A stretch of DNA of 64,000 nucleotides. Origin: an uncultured Mediterraneibacter sp. (GTDB lineage Bacteria > Bacillota > Clostridia > Lachnospirales > Lachnospiraceae). Below are positions 24,698 to 34,238 of the stretch, piece after piece. The DNA is taken from NCBI GenBank assembly GCA_944376695.1, contig CALWDM010000001.1, positions 1-64,000 on the forward strand, written 5' to 3'. Every line of letters begins with the position of its first letter. Position 1 is the stretch's first letter. A program made the position numbers and the translations under genes. The notes below the pieces were generated by a model. The model saw only the letters and a list, made by a program, of their open reading frames with translations. It made no database searches and had not been told where the DNA came from.

Positions 24698-25672
24698 ATG
24701 CTGCGCAATTACAGTGTGAGGACGGATCTTGCCCTGGAGGAAAAAGAACGGTTCGAGTCAGATCATGTAGAGATTCCAGGAGTCATATTAAAAGAAGAAT
24801 ACGATGAAGAGCGTGAGATGAGGATTACCCGCGTCGAGATCGAAACAGAAAACGGGGCAAAGGCCATGGGGAAACCGACAGGGACATATCTGACGCTTGA
24901 GACGCCGAATCTTGCCCTTCCGGATGATGATACGCATATGGAGATCGCGTCCGAGCTGTGCCGGCATATCCGGGAACTGATCGACAAAAATCTCAGCGAA
25001 GAAAGAAAAAGAAACGATGACCTTTCCATTCTCGTGGTGGGGCTTGGGAACCGGGAGGTGACACCGGATGCGCTGGGGCCTTATGTGGCGGACCATCTCG
25101 CTGTAAACCGCCATGTTGTGAAAGAATATGGGAAATACGCGATGGATATGGAGTGCGCAAATATGATCAGCGCCATTGTACCCGGGGTAATGGGACAGAC
25201 CGGTATGGAAAGCTCGGAGATCGTCAGGGGCATTGTAAATGAAACCCACCCGGATATCGTGATCGCGGTGGACGCCCTTGCGGCCCGCAGCAGCAGGAGA
25301 CTGAACCGCACAGTGCAGATCGCGGACACAGGGATCCATCCCGGTTCAGGCGTAGGGAATCACAGGATTGGCATGACGGAAGAGTCGCTGGGAGTACCGG
25401 TGATCGGAATCGGAGTTCCCACTGTTGTAGACGCGGCGACGATCGTAAATGACACGATGGAGAACTTCATCCAGGCTCTTGAGTCTTCGGATTCCCTGAA
25501 AGGAGTCGGCAGAGAGCTGCGCTCATACAATGCGGGAGAAAAGCAGGAGTTTGTAAGAGAGCTGATCTCGCCTCATCTGAACGGAATGTTTGTTACGCCA
25601 AAGGATGTAGATGAACTGATCCACCATATCAGCCATACCCTCTCCGAAGCGATCAATATGCTTTTTACATGA
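24698..25672 (+). CDS. gpr: Germination protease GPR
   Basis: 324-residue protease that degrades small acid-soluble spore proteins when spores germinate. Seen: the N-terminal VRTDLALEE propeptide-type start, the central LSILVVGLGNREVTPDALGP, VDALAARSSRRLNRTVQIADTGIHPGSGVGNHR and the C-terminal PKDVDELIHHISHTLS. Full length. GAAAGCGAGGATGAG lies before the ATG. Normally under forespore sigma control; CATATAT near 24675 might be part of such a promoter, but I cannot confirm it. Confidence 0.95.
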   Translation: MLRNYSVRTDLALEEKERFESDHVEIPGVILKEEYDEEREMRITRVEIETENGAKAMGKPTGTYLTLETPNLALPDDDTHMEIASELCRHIRELIDKNLSEERKRNDDLSILVVGLGNREVTPDALGPYVADHLAVNRHVVKEYGKYAMDMECANMISAIVPGVMGQTGMESSEIVRGIVNETHPDIVIAVDALAARSSRRLNRTVQIADTGIHPGSGVGNHRIGMTEESLGVPVIGIGVPTVVDAATIVNDTMENFIQALESSDSLKGVGRELRSYNAGEKQEFVRELISPHLNGMFVTPKDVDELIHHISHTLSEAINMLFT

Positions 25673-25741
25673 GCGTCATAACAGGAGGATCCCGGGCATA
25701 CAATTTCAGAAGTAAGGACAGGGAAGGGACACCTTTTTGAT

Positions 25742-26926
25742 ATGGAAAATATACGCACAAAAAGTTTCAGGCAGACAAAGGCGGCTGCGCTTCTCTTGCT
25801 GCTGACCGCATGCATAGTGTGGCTTGCCGCGGGCGGGAGCAGGGGCAGCTGGCGGTATGATTTCCAGAATCAGCTTCTCGCGGGCGCTGAAGAGATGTAC
25901 ATGCCGGGGCTTGCTTACCTTAACCGGGCTCACAGCAGGGGCGTGCAGGAGTGGATCAGAGAAAAAGCTCTCGCCTGGCTTCCTGTCGTGAGTTATGCAG
26001 AAGATCATGCTGTGAGCAGCCCTGCCCTTGAAGACGGGGAGACTCTGGCAAGGATACTGGACGCGCAGGCGAATGATGAAAATGCGGTAGATGAAAACGG
26101 AAATCTTGTAGGAGTGCCAGATTCGGCAGAAGCAGACGCTGAACCGGCAGCGCCGACCGTTGACATGTCCATCGAGAAGCTGAGGGATTTCGACTATCTT
26201 CTCAGCAATTTCTATACAGTGGACAGTTCTACCATGATCGGTCCAGAGCAGTTAAACGCGGATGACCTTTTGAGCAGGAGCATGAAGATCGACAATACCA
26301 CAGGCGGACCGAAGGTAATCATTTTCCATACGCACTCTCAGGAAGAATTTGTGGATTCCACACCTGGAGATCCGGCGACCAGCATCGTGGGAATGGGCGA
26401 TTATCTGACGGAACTTTTAAACAAAAAGGGAATCGAGACAATCCATGACTCAGGGGTATATGACATCATCAACGGACAGCTGGACAGGAGCAATGCGTAT
26501 GAGAATGCCGAGGCTTCTGTGCGCCCTCTCATAGAGGCGAATCCCACTCTTGAGGTAGCGATTGATCTGCACCGGGACGGCGTGGCGGAGGGTACGCATC
26601 TGGTGACAGAGATCAACGGGAAGCCAACAGCAAAAATCATGTATTTTAACGGTCTGAGCCGGACGCGCACCAACGGGGACATTGATTATCTGTATAATCC
26701 ATACATACAGGACAATCTTGCCTTTTCCCTGCAGATGCAGCTGGCCTCAGAAAGCCTGTACCCGGGATTTGTCCGTCATATCTATCTGAGGGCATACCGG
26801 TACAATCTGCATCTGCTTCCAAAATCTCTGCTGGTGGAGGCAGGGGCGCAGACAAATACAGTAGAGGAGATGAGAAATGCCATGGAGGTGCTGGCAGATA
26901 CGCTGGCGCATGTGATCTTAGAGTGA
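25742..26926 (+). CDS. spoIIP: Stage II sporulation protein P
   Basis: 394-residue peptidoglycan amidase/endopeptidase of the DMP engulfment complex, acting in the mother-cell membrane space. N-terminal membrane anchor (about 14-30), a variable linker, then the catalytic domain with VIIFHTHSQEEF, DSGVYDI, AIDLHRDGV and LLVEAGAQTNTVEEM; the histidines and glutamates of the zinc site are present. Follows gpr by 69 bp, the order kept in many Clostridia. Confidence 0.92.
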   Translation: MENIRTKSFRQTKAAALLLLLTACIVWLAAGGSRGSWRYDFQNQLLAGAEEMYMPGLAYLNRAHSRGVQEWIREKALAWLPVVSYAEDHAVSSPALEDGETLARILDAQANDENAVDENGNLVGVPDSAEADAEPAAPTVDMSIEKLRDFDYLLSNFYTVDSSTMIGPEQLNADDLLSRSMKIDNTTGGPKVIIFHTHSQEEFVDSTPGDPATSIVGMGDYLTELLNKKGIETIHDSGVYDIINGQLDRSNAYENAEASVRPLIEANPTLEVAIDLHRDGVAEGTHLVTEINGKPTAKIMYFNGLSRTRTNGDIDYLYNPYIQDNLAFSLQMQLASESLYPGFVRHIYLRAYRYNLHLLPKSLLVEAGAQTNTVEEMRNAMEVLADTLAHVILE

Positions 26927-26948
26927 CAGCTTATATCCTGGAATATGT

Positions 26949-26985
26949 ATCTGGCGGAATACTGTTCGGAGAACCATGTGACACT
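26949..26985. repeat. 37-nt near-copy of an internal parE segment
   Basis: Matches 27356-27392 (inside parE) at 35 of 37 positions in the same orientation; differences are at two single bases. It lies 217 bp before the parE start and does not extend on either side. Confidence 0.9.
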
Positions 26986-27021
26986 TTCATTTCACGGGGG
27001 ATAAGTATTGTGCTTTTTCTG

Positions 27022-27051
27022 TTTACAAATCACAGGGACTGGTGATATAGT
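27022..27051 (+). promoter_or_regulatory. Promoter of parE
   Basis: TTTACA (27022-27027), 18-nt spacer, TATAGT (27046-27051), leaving a leader of about 145 nt. Confidence 0.65.
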
Positions 27052-27201
27052 ATGAAATGGTATGCTCTGCGATTACGCAGGGATATGTAAGAAACGCGAT
27101 TCCGCATGTGAGAACTGACGGGGGCGTCCCGGCAGCTCAGTCAGACGGACAGGCGGCAGAACCGTCTCCGATGACAGCGGAAATATAAAAGGAGAACGTA
27201 A

Positions 27202-29124
27202 ATGGCAGGCAACAATACATATGATGCAGGCAGTATCGCGGTGCTGGAAGGGCTGGAGGCAGTCAGGAAGCGCCCCGGTATGTATATCGGAAGTGTATCG
27301 GCGAAAGGGTTAAACCATCTGATCTACGAGATCGTGGACAACTCTGTGGACGAACATCTGGCGGGATACTGTTCGGAGATCCATGTGACACTGGAAAAGG
27401 ACGGTTCCGCCACAGTCACAGACAACGGACGCGGCATCCCGGTGGATATGCACCAGAAAGGAGTGTCCGCGGCAAGGCTCGTGTTCACCACGCTGCACGC
27501 GGGCGGTAAGTTTGACGATTCCGCGTACAAGACAAGCGGCGGTCTGCACGGCGTGGGCTCCTCTGTCGTGAATGCTCTTTCTGCCTATATGGATGTGAAG
27601 ATCAGCAGGGACGGTTATATCCACCATGACAGATACGAGCGGGGCGTCCCGGTGATCGAACTGGAGGACGGCCTGCTGCCGAAGATCGGGAAGTCGAGAA
27701 AGACAGGGACCACGATCAATTTCCTGCCTGACGACACGATCTTTGAGAAGACGAAGTTCCGGGCGGAAGAGGTGAAAAGCCGTCTCCATGAAACCGCATA
27801 CTTAAATCCCGAACTGACGATTATTTTCGACGATAAGCGGCCGGATGAGCCAGAGCATGTGGTCTATCACGAGCCGGAGGGGATCATCGGGTTTATCCGG
27901 GATCTGAACAGGAAAAAAGAGGTACTGCATGAACCTGTTTATTTCAAAGGGGAGTCCGAGGGCATTGAGGTGGAGGCGGCGCTGCAGTATGTCAATGAAT
28001 TCCATGAGAATGTGCTGGGCTTCTGCAATAATATCTATAACGCAGAGGGGGGAACCCACCTGACCGGATTCAAGACTACATTCACCACGGTCATGAACCA
28101 GTACGCAAGGGAGCTGGGCGTATTAAAGGAGAAGGACGCCAACTTCACCGGAGCGGATATCCGAAACGGCATGACTGCCATCGTGTCTATCAAACACCCG
28201 GATCCCAGGTTTGAGGGACAGACGAAAACAAAGCTGGACAACCCTGACGCGTCAAAAGCCGTGGGAAAGGTGACCGGCGAGGAGATCGTGCGTTATTTTG
28301 ACCGGAATCTTGACACATTGAAAACGGTGCTCTCCAGCGCAGAAAAGGCGGCGAAGATCCGGAAGACCGAGGAAAAGGCAAAGACAAATCTCCTCACCAA
28401 ACAGAAATACTCCTTTGACAGCAACGGAAAGCTGGCAAACTGTGAGAGCCGTGATCCGAAAAAATGCGAGATCTTCATCGTGGAGGGAGATTCCGCCGGC
28501 GGCTCGGCAAAGACGGCGAGGGACCGTAATTTCCAGGCAATCCTCCCCATCCGCGGAAAGATCCTGAACGTGGAGAAGGCGAGCATAGACAAGATCCTTG
28601 CCAACGCGGAAATCAAGACCATGATCAATGCGTTCGGGTGCGGGTTCTCGGAAGGCTATGGCAATGACTTTGACATCAGCAAATTAAGGTATGACAAGAT
28701 CATCATCATGGCCGATGCGGACGTGGACGGAGCCCATATCTCCACCCTGCTCCTCACCCTGTTCTACCGGTTCATGCCGGAGCTGATCTATGAAGGGCAT
28801 GTGTATATCGCCATGCCGCCCCTTTACAAGGCCATGCCGAAGAACGGGGAGGAAGAATACCTCTACGATGACAAGGCGCTGGAAAAATACCGGAAGATCC
28901 ACAAAGGGCCGTTCACTCTCCAGAGATACAAAGGTCTCGGCGAGATGGACGCGGAACAGCTCTGGGAGACCACGCTCGACCCGGAAAGACGGCTTCTCAA
29001 ACTGGTAGAGATCGAGGACGCAAGGATGGCTTCCAGTGTGACAGAGATGCTCATGGGCACAGAAGTTCCGCCCAGGCGTGCATTTATCTATGAAAATGCG
29101 ACAGAGGCAGAGCTGGACATCTGA
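27202..29124 (+). CDS. parE: DNA topoisomerase IV subunit B (ATPase subunit)
   Basis: 640-residue type IIA topoisomerase ATPase subunit. GHKL domain with EIVDNSVDEHLAGYC, DNGRGIP and GGLHGVGSSVVNAL; transducer domain; TOPRIM with IVEGDSAGGSAK and DADVDGAH; C-terminal RYKGLGEMDAEQLWETT. Length fits both GyrB and ParE; it is called ParE because the neighbouring A subunit lacks a GyrA box. AAAGGAGAACG precedes the ATG. Pairs with the gene 67 bp downstream to form the decatenating enzyme. Confidence 0.85.
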   Translation: MAGNNTYDAGSIAVLEGLEAVRKRPGMYIGSVSAKGLNHLIYEIVDNSVDEHLAGYCSEIHVTLEKDGSATVTDNGRGIPVDMHQKGVSAARLVFTTLHAGGKFDDSAYKTSGGLHGVGSSVVNALSAYMDVKISRDGYIHHDRYERGVPVIELEDGLLPKIGKSRKTGTTINFLPDDTIFEKTKFRAEEVKSRLHETAYLNPELTIIFDDKRPDEPEHVVYHEPEGIIGFIRDLNRKKEVLHEPVYFKGESEGIEVEAALQYVNEFHENVLGFCNNIYNAEGGTHLTGFKTTFTTVMNQYARELGVLKEKDANFTGADIRNGMTAIVSIKHPDPRFEGQTKTKLDNPDASKAVGKVTGEEIVRYFDRNLDTLKTVLSSAEKAAKIRKTEEKAKTNLLTKQKYSFDSNGKLANCESRDPKKCEIFIVEGDSAGGSAKTARDRNFQAILPIRGKILNVEKASIDKILANAEIKTMINAFGCGFSEGYGNDFDISKLRYDKIIIMADADVDGAHISTLLLTLFYRFMPELIYEGHVYIAMPPLYKAMPKNGEEEYLYDDKALEKYRKIHKGPFTLQRYKGLGEMDAEQLWETTLDPERRLLKLVEIEDARMASSVTEMLMGTEVPPRRAFIYENATEAELDI

Positions 29125-29191
29125 TCCGTACCGCCGGGCACAGTCCCGGCTGGTAAGTCAGGATCCGTACAGTGACGAAGGAGAATAAGGA

Positions 29192-31432
29192 ATGAATAGT
29201 GAATCACAGATCATAAGAACTGAGTACTCAGACCTTATGAAAAAATCATATATTGATTACGCCATGAGCGTGATCATCGCCCGCGCCCTGCCGGATGTAA
29301 GGGACGGCCTCAAGCCTGTCCAGCGGCGCACTCTCTACGACATGTACGAGCTGGGTATCCGCTATGACAAACCATACCGCAAATGCGCCCGTATCGTGGG
29401 AGACACCATGGGTAAATACCATCCCCACGGGGACAGCTCCATCTATGAGGCGCTGGTGGTCATGGCGCAGGATTTCAAGAAGGGCCAGACCCTTGTGGAC
29501 GGCCACGGCAACTTCGGCTCCATCGAAGGAGACGGAGCGGCGGCCATGCGCTACACAGAGGCAAGGCTCACGAAATTTACCCAGGAAGTGTGCCTTGCTG
29601 ACCTGGACAAAGACGTTATAGACTTTGGACCGAACTTTGACGAGACGGAGAAAGAGCCTCTTGTCCTGCCCATGCGCGTGCCGAACCTGCTCGTAAACGG
29701 CGCGGAAGGGATCGCGGTGGGGATGGCGACAAGCATCCCCACCCACAACCTGGGCGAGGTCATCGACGCGGTCAAGGCGTACATGAAAAACGACGAGATC
29801 AGCACAAGACAGCTCATGAAGTACATCAAAGGCCCGGATTTCCCAACAGGGGGCATCGTGGGAAATAAGGATGACCTTCTGGATATCTACGAGACCGGCC
29901 AGGGCAAGATCAGGATTCGGGGCAAGGTCGAGGTGGAAGAATTAAAAGGAGGGAAAAAGCAGCTCGTCATCAGCGAGATCCCCTACACCATGATCGGGAC
30001 CGGCATCGGCAAGTTCTTAAACGATGTGGCGAACCTGGTGGAGACAAAGAAGACCACGGATATCGTGGACATCTCCAACCAGTCCTCAAAAGAGGGGATC
30101 CGCATTGTCCTCGAGTTAAAGAGAGGGGCGGACGCGGAGAACTTAAAGAACATGCTCTACAAGAAGACCCGTCTGGAAGATACCTTCGGCGTCAATATGC
30201 TGGCTGTGGCGGACGGACGACCGGAGACGCTGGGGCTTAAAAAGATCATCGAGCACCACGTGGACTTCCAGTTCGAGCTGGCGACCCGCAAATATAAGAC
30301 GCTCCTTGCGAAAGAGCAGGAGAAGAGCGAGGTCCAGGAAGGACTGATCAAGGCCTGCGATGTGATCGACCTGATCATCGAGATCCTGAGGGGGAGCAAG
30401 TCCGTCAAAGACGCGCGCGCCTGCCTTGTAAACGGCGTGACGGACAATATTACGTTCAAGTCCAGGATCTCAAAGAAGATGGCAGCCCTGCTGAGGTTTA
30501 CCGAGCGCCAGGCCACCGCCATCCTGGAGATGCGCCTGTACCGCCTGATCGGGCTGGAGCTCCAGGCGCTCATCGCGGAGCACGAGCAGACGCTTAAAAA
30601 TATCGCAAGGTATGAGGATATCCTGAACAATTACGACTCCATGGCAGGCGTGATCATGGAAGAACTGGACGCTTTTAAGAAGGCGTACGCGCGGAAGAGG
30701 CGTACAGTCGTCGAGAATGCCGAAGAAGCTGTCTTTGAGGAGAAGAAGATGGAAGAGCAGGAAGTGGTATTCCTCATGGACCGCTTTGGATATGCAAAGA
30801 CTGTGGATCTGTCTGTGTACGAGAGAAATAAGGAAGCGGCGGACAGTGAGAACAGATATATCGTCCACTGCATGAATACCGGAAAGCTCTGCATCTTCAC
30901 AGACACCGGGAAGATGCACCAGGTGAGGGTGCCGGATGTGCCCTACGGCAGGTTCCGCGACAAAGGGGCTCCGATCGATAATATAAGCAATTACTCTACC
31001 AGTGAAGAACAGATCGTCATGGTCTGCGACGCGGAGCAGATGCGCTTTGCGAACCTTCTCTTTGCCACAGCCCAGGGAATGGTCAAGAAGGTTGAGGGGA
31101 CAGAATTTCAGGTATCAAAACGGACCATCGCGGCGACAAAGCTTCAGGAAGAAGATTCGCTGGTCGCTGTGAAAGTGGTCAATGACAGCCAGAACATCGT
31201 GCTCCAGACGAAGAATGGATATTTTCTGCGCTTCCCTGCCGGGGAGGTGCCGGTGAAGAAGAAGGCGGCGGTAGGCGTGCGCGGTATCCATCTTCAGAAG
31301 AAGGATGAACTGGAGAACGTCTATCTGTTTGAGGAAGGGACGGAGACAAAGGTTCCCTATGGAGAAAAGGAAGTTACTCTCAACAGGCTGAAAGCTGGCA
31401 GAAGAGACGGCAAGGGGACGAAAACAAGATAA
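29192..31432 (+). CDS. parC: DNA topoisomerase IV subunit A
   Basis: 746-residue DNA-cleaving subunit. The winged-helix site HPHGDSSIYEALVVMAQ carries Ser and Glu at the quinolone-determining positions, as in wild-type Gram-positive ParC. The catalytic tyrosine is in AMRYTEARLTKF. The C-terminal beta-pinwheel has no QRRGGKG GyrA box (the region reads YGRFRDKGAPI), which argues for decatenating topoisomerase IV rather than gyrase. GAAGGAGAATAAGG precedes the ATG. Shorter than typical ParC by a few tens of residues. Confidence 0.83.
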   Translation: MNSESQIIRTEYSDLMKKSYIDYAMSVIIARALPDVRDGLKPVQRRTLYDMYELGIRYDKPYRKCARIVGDTMGKYHPHGDSSIYEALVVMAQDFKKGQTLVDGHGNFGSIEGDGAAAMRYTEARLTKFTQEVCLADLDKDVIDFGPNFDETEKEPLVLPMRVPNLLVNGAEGIAVGMATSIPTHNLGEVIDAVKAYMKNDEISTRQLMKYIKGPDFPTGGIVGNKDDLLDIYETGQGKIRIRGKVEVEELKGGKKQLVISEIPYTMIGTGIGKFLNDVANLVETKKTTDIVDISNQSSKEGIRIVLELKRGADAENLKNMLYKKTRLEDTFGVNMLAVADGRPETLGLKKIIEHHVDFQFELATRKYKTLLAKEQEKSEVQEGLIKACDVIDLIIEILRGSKSVKDARACLVNGVTDNITFKSRISKKMAALLRFTERQATAILEMRLYRLIGLELQALIAEHEQTLKNIARYEDILNNYDSMAGVIMEELDAFKKAYARKRRTVVENAEEAVFEEKKMEEQEVVFLMDRFGYAKTVDLSVYERNKEAADSENRYIVHCMNTGKLCIFTDTGKMHQVRVPDVPYGRFRDKGAPIDNISNYSTSEEQIVMVCDAEQMRFANLLFATAQGMVKKVEGTEFQVSKRTIAATKLQEEDSLVAVKVVNDSQNIVLQTKNGYFLRFPAGEVPVKKKAAVGVRGIHLQKKDELENVYLFEEGTETKVPYGEKEVTLNRLKAGRRDGKGTKTR

Positions 31433-31468
31433 AAACCAGACAGAACTTTACGGCAGAAGGAGAAAGAA

Positions 31469-32404
31469 ATGACATTAACACAGCTTAATTACGTCATTAC
31501 CATTGCGGATACAAAATCATTTAACAAGGCCGCGGAGCAGCTCTATGTATCCCAGCCTTCCCTTACGAGCGCCATGAAGGAGCTGGAAAAGGAGCTGGGG
31601 ATTACTCTGTTCCACCGCAGCGGCAGAGGGGTCACCCTGACCAATGACGGCGTGGAATTCCTGCTCTACGCAAAAGAAGTCTACGGCCAGTATGAGTCGC
31701 TCCTTGAGCGGTACGGAAAGGGCGGGGCTTACAAAAAGAAATTCAGCGTCTCCACCCAGCACTATTCTTTTGCGGTAAAGGCCTTTGTGGACATGGTGCA
31801 GGAATATGACACCTCCAAGTACGAGTTTGCCATCCGGGAGACGCGGACGTCGGAAGTGATCAGCGATGTGAGTGCCATGAAAAGTGAGATCGGCGTGCTC
31901 TATCTGTGTGATTTCAATCAGAAAATGATGGAAAAGCTGCTGCGAGGCGCCAATCTGACCTTCCATCATCTGATCGACTGTCAGGCGTATGTGTACATAT
32001 GGAAGCATCATCCTCTTGCGTCAGAGCCTTACATCTGCTTTGATCAGCTCGCGGATTACCCCTGTCTGTCCTTTGACCAGGGAGACAACAGTTCCTTCTA
32101 TCTGGCGGAGGAGATCCTGTCTACCAATGAATATTCCCGGATCATCCGGGCGAACGACCGCGCCACTCTGCTCAACCTGATGGTGGGGCTGAACGGCTAT
32201 ACACTGTGCTCCGGTATCATCTGCGAAGAATTAAACGGGAGCGATTATGTGGCCGTGCCTTATAAGGACGATGAGCAGAATCCCAACAGCACGATGCGAA
32301 TCGGTTATGTGACCCGGAAGAACACCATCTTAAGCAGGATGGGCGAGCAGTATATCCAGGCCATTAAAAGATATCTCAACTTTCGTAAGGTTGATATTCC
32401 GTAA
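31469..32404 (+). CDS. LysR family transcriptional regulator
   Basis: 311-residue LysR protein: N-terminal winged HTH (MTLTQLNYVITIADTKSFNKAAEQLYVSQPSLTSAMKELEKELG) and a C-terminal substrate-binding domain of the PBP2 type (about 90-300). Located between parC and metNIQ, 37 bp after parC and in the same direction as metN, separated from metN by a terminator. It may regulate the methionine importer (inference from position). Confidence 0.88.
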   Translation: MTLTQLNYVITIADTKSFNKAAEQLYVSQPSLTSAMKELEKELGITLFHRSGRGVTLTNDGVEFLLYAKEVYGQYESLLERYGKGGAYKKKFSVSTQHYSFAVKAFVDMVQEYDTSKYEFAIRETRTSEVISDVSAMKSEIGVLYLCDFNQKMMEKLLRGANLTFHHLIDCQAYVYIWKHHPLASEPYICFDQLADYPCLSFDQGDNSSFYLAEEILSTNEYSRIIRANDRATLLNLMVGLNGYTLCSGIICEELNGSDYVAVPYKDDEQNPNSTMRIGYVTRKNTILSRMGEQYIQAIKRYLNFRKVDIP

Positions 32405-32436
32405 AGCGGAAGCGCTTGTAAGTCTCTGTTTCACGC

Positions 32437-32475
32437 CCCGGTTATAACTTCAGTTTATAACCGGGTATTTTTTTT
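32437..32475 (+). terminator. Strong intrinsic terminator after the LysR gene
   Basis: 11-bp stem CCCGGTTATAA/TTATAACCGGG followed by TATTTTTTTT. Confidence 0.92.
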
Positions 32476-32508
32476 GTATATTAGACAGCCTTTTTGACCC
32501 GTGCTAGT

Positions 32509-32514
32509 ATAATG
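32509..32514 (+). promoter_or_regulatory. -10 box of the metNIQ promoter
   Basis: Consensus TATAAT in GCTAGTATAATGG, about 26 bp before metN. No good -35 at 16-18 nt, which suits activator control. Confidence 0.5.
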
Positions 32515-32539
32515 GCATGATCTCAAAGGAGCAATACAT

Positions 32540-33553
32540 ATGGAAAAGGAACATATCATAAGGCTTGAACATGTCAGCAAGCAGTTTTCATCACGAAACA
32601 CGGGCATACTTGCTGTCAATAATATCAATCTGGAAATAAAAAGAGGTGAGGTCTTCGGGATCATCGGATTCTCGGGAGCGGGAAAATCCACCCTGGTGAG
32701 GTGCATGAATCTTTTGGAGAGACCTTCCGATGGGGCAGTGTACTTTGACGGCACGAATCTGATGGATGTCAGTGAGAGAACACTCAGGGATACCCGGCTT
32801 AAGATGGGGATGATTTTTCAGCAGTTTAATCTGCTCGCCCAGAAAAATGTGCTGGATAATATCTGTTTTCCTCTGAAGATCGCGGGAATGAAAAAAAAGG
32901 AACGGATGAAAAGAGCGCTCCAGCTCCTTGAACTGGTCGATCTGGCAGACAAGGAAAGGGCGTATCCGGCACAGCTGTCAGGCGGTCAGAAACAGCGGGT
33001 CGCCATTGCAAGAGCTCTCGCAACGAACCCGGAGGTCCTCCTGTGCGATGAGGCGACAAGCGCCCTTGATCCGACCACTACAAAGTCCATCCTGGAACTG
33101 TTGAAAAAAATCAATCAGGAATACGGCGTGACCATCGTAATCATCACCCATGAGATGCAGGTGGCGGAACAGATCTGTGACCGGATCGCGGTCATGAGCC
33201 AGGGGAGGATCGTGGAGATGGGAGCGGTAAAGGATGTGTTTTTAAATCCCCAGTCTGAGACGGCGAGAAAGCTGATCCTGCCGGACAACCAGTTTGACGC
33301 GGAGGGCATTGCAAAGCGGGTGATCCGGATTGCCTTTGACGGACAGTCCTCGTCAGACCCTGTTATCTCACAGCTTACCCTGCGTTCCGGGGAGTTAATA
33401 AATATTCTCGGAGCCAACACCGAGAACATCGGGGGCAGGGCTTACGGACAGATGCTCATACAATGTCCTGAAAGCGCTGAGGCGCTGGGGAAGATCCGAC
33501 AGTATCTTACAGAACAGGGCATCCATTTTGAGGAGGGAGGAACGACATCATGA
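32540..33553 (+). CDS. metN: Methionine ABC transporter ATP-binding protein
   Basis: 337-residue ATPase of the D/L-methionine importer. Walker A GFSGAGKST, Q-loop FQQFNLL, signature LSGGQKQRVAIARAL, Walker B VLLCDEATSALDP, H-loop ITHEM, and a C-terminal NIL domain (about 260-337) that senses methionine. Overlaps metI by 4 bp. Sits directly after a TATAAT box; operon metN-metI-metQ. Confidence 0.94.
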   Translation: MEKEHIIRLEHVSKQFSSRNTGILAVNNINLEIKRGEVFGIIGFSGAGKSTLVRCMNLLERPSDGAVYFDGTNLMDVSERTLRDTRLKMGMIFQQFNLLAQKNVLDNICFPLKIAGMKKKERMKRALQLLELVDLADKERAYPAQLSGGQKQRVAIARALATNPEVLLCDEATSALDPTTTKSILELLKKINQEYGVTIVIITHEMQVAEQICDRIAVMSQGRIVEMGAVKDVFLNPQSETARKLILPDNQFDAEGIAKRVIRIAFDGQSSSDPVISQLTLRSGELINILGANTENIGGRAYGQMLIQCPESAEALGKIRQYLTEQGIHFEEGGTTS

Positions 33554-34209
33554 CAGAACAGATTATCGGACTATTAGGGCAGGGAATATGGGAGACGCTA
33601 TACATGGTACTTGTATCCGCCTTTTTCTCCTATGTGATCGGGATTCCCCTCGGCGTGCTCGTGTTTGTGACCGACAAGAACGGAATCTGCAGAAACCGGG
33701 TTCTGAATGTGCTGATCGGGGGTGTAATCAATTTTATCCGTTCCATCCCCTTCCTGATCCTCCTGGTGCTGATCCTGCCTTTTACAAGGCTGATTGTGGG
33801 GACTACCATTGGTTCCACTGCCACCATCGTTCCCCTTGTGGTAGCTGCGGCTCCCTATGTTGCCCGCATGGTAGAATCCTCCTTAAAAGAGGTGGATTCA
33901 GGCGTGGTGGAAGCAGCGCAGGCAATGGGAGCGTCACGTATGCAGATCATCTTAAACGTTATGCTCCCGGAGGCAAAGCCCTCGCTTCTTGTGGGGGCGA
34001 CCATCTCCCTTGCCACTATACTGGGGTATTCCGCCATGGCGGGTTTTGTGGGAGGCGGAGGTCTCGGGGCAATTGCCACCAACTATGGATACTACCGTTA
34101 CAATACGGAAGTGATGCTGATCACGGTCCTGCTTCTCGTAGTCATCGTGCAGATTTTCCAGGAAGGCGGACTTCGCCTTGTCCGCCGTATTGACAAGCGG
34201 ATCAAATAA
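33550..34209 (+). CDS. metI: Methionine ABC transporter permease
   Basis: 219-residue permease with five hydrophobic segments and the EAA loop QAMGASRMQIILNVMLPEAKPSL that contacts the ATPase. Overlaps metN (ATGA) and is followed by metQ after 29 bp. Length typical. Confidence 0.93.
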   Translation: MTEQIIGLLGQGIWETLYMVLVSAFFSYVIGIPLGVLVFVTDKNGICRNRVLNVLIGGVINFIRSIPFLILLVLILPFTRLIVGTTIGSTATIVPLVVAAAPYVARMVESSLKEVDSGVVEAAQAMGASRMQIILNVMLPEAKPSLLVGATISLATILGYSAMAGFVGGGGLGAIATNYGYYRYNTEVMLITVLLLVVIVQIFQEGGLRLVRRIDKRIK

Positions 34210-34238
34210 AACAGATTTAGATTTAGGAGGAATGTATT

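Noticed and set aside
29192..31432. Calling this pair gyrase (gyrB-gyrA)
   Set aside because: No QRRGGKG GyrA box in the C-terminal domain; topoisomerase IV fits better.
32405..32539. SAM or T-box riboswitch before metN
   Set aside because: The spacer holds only the LysR terminator and a -10 box; too short for either fold.
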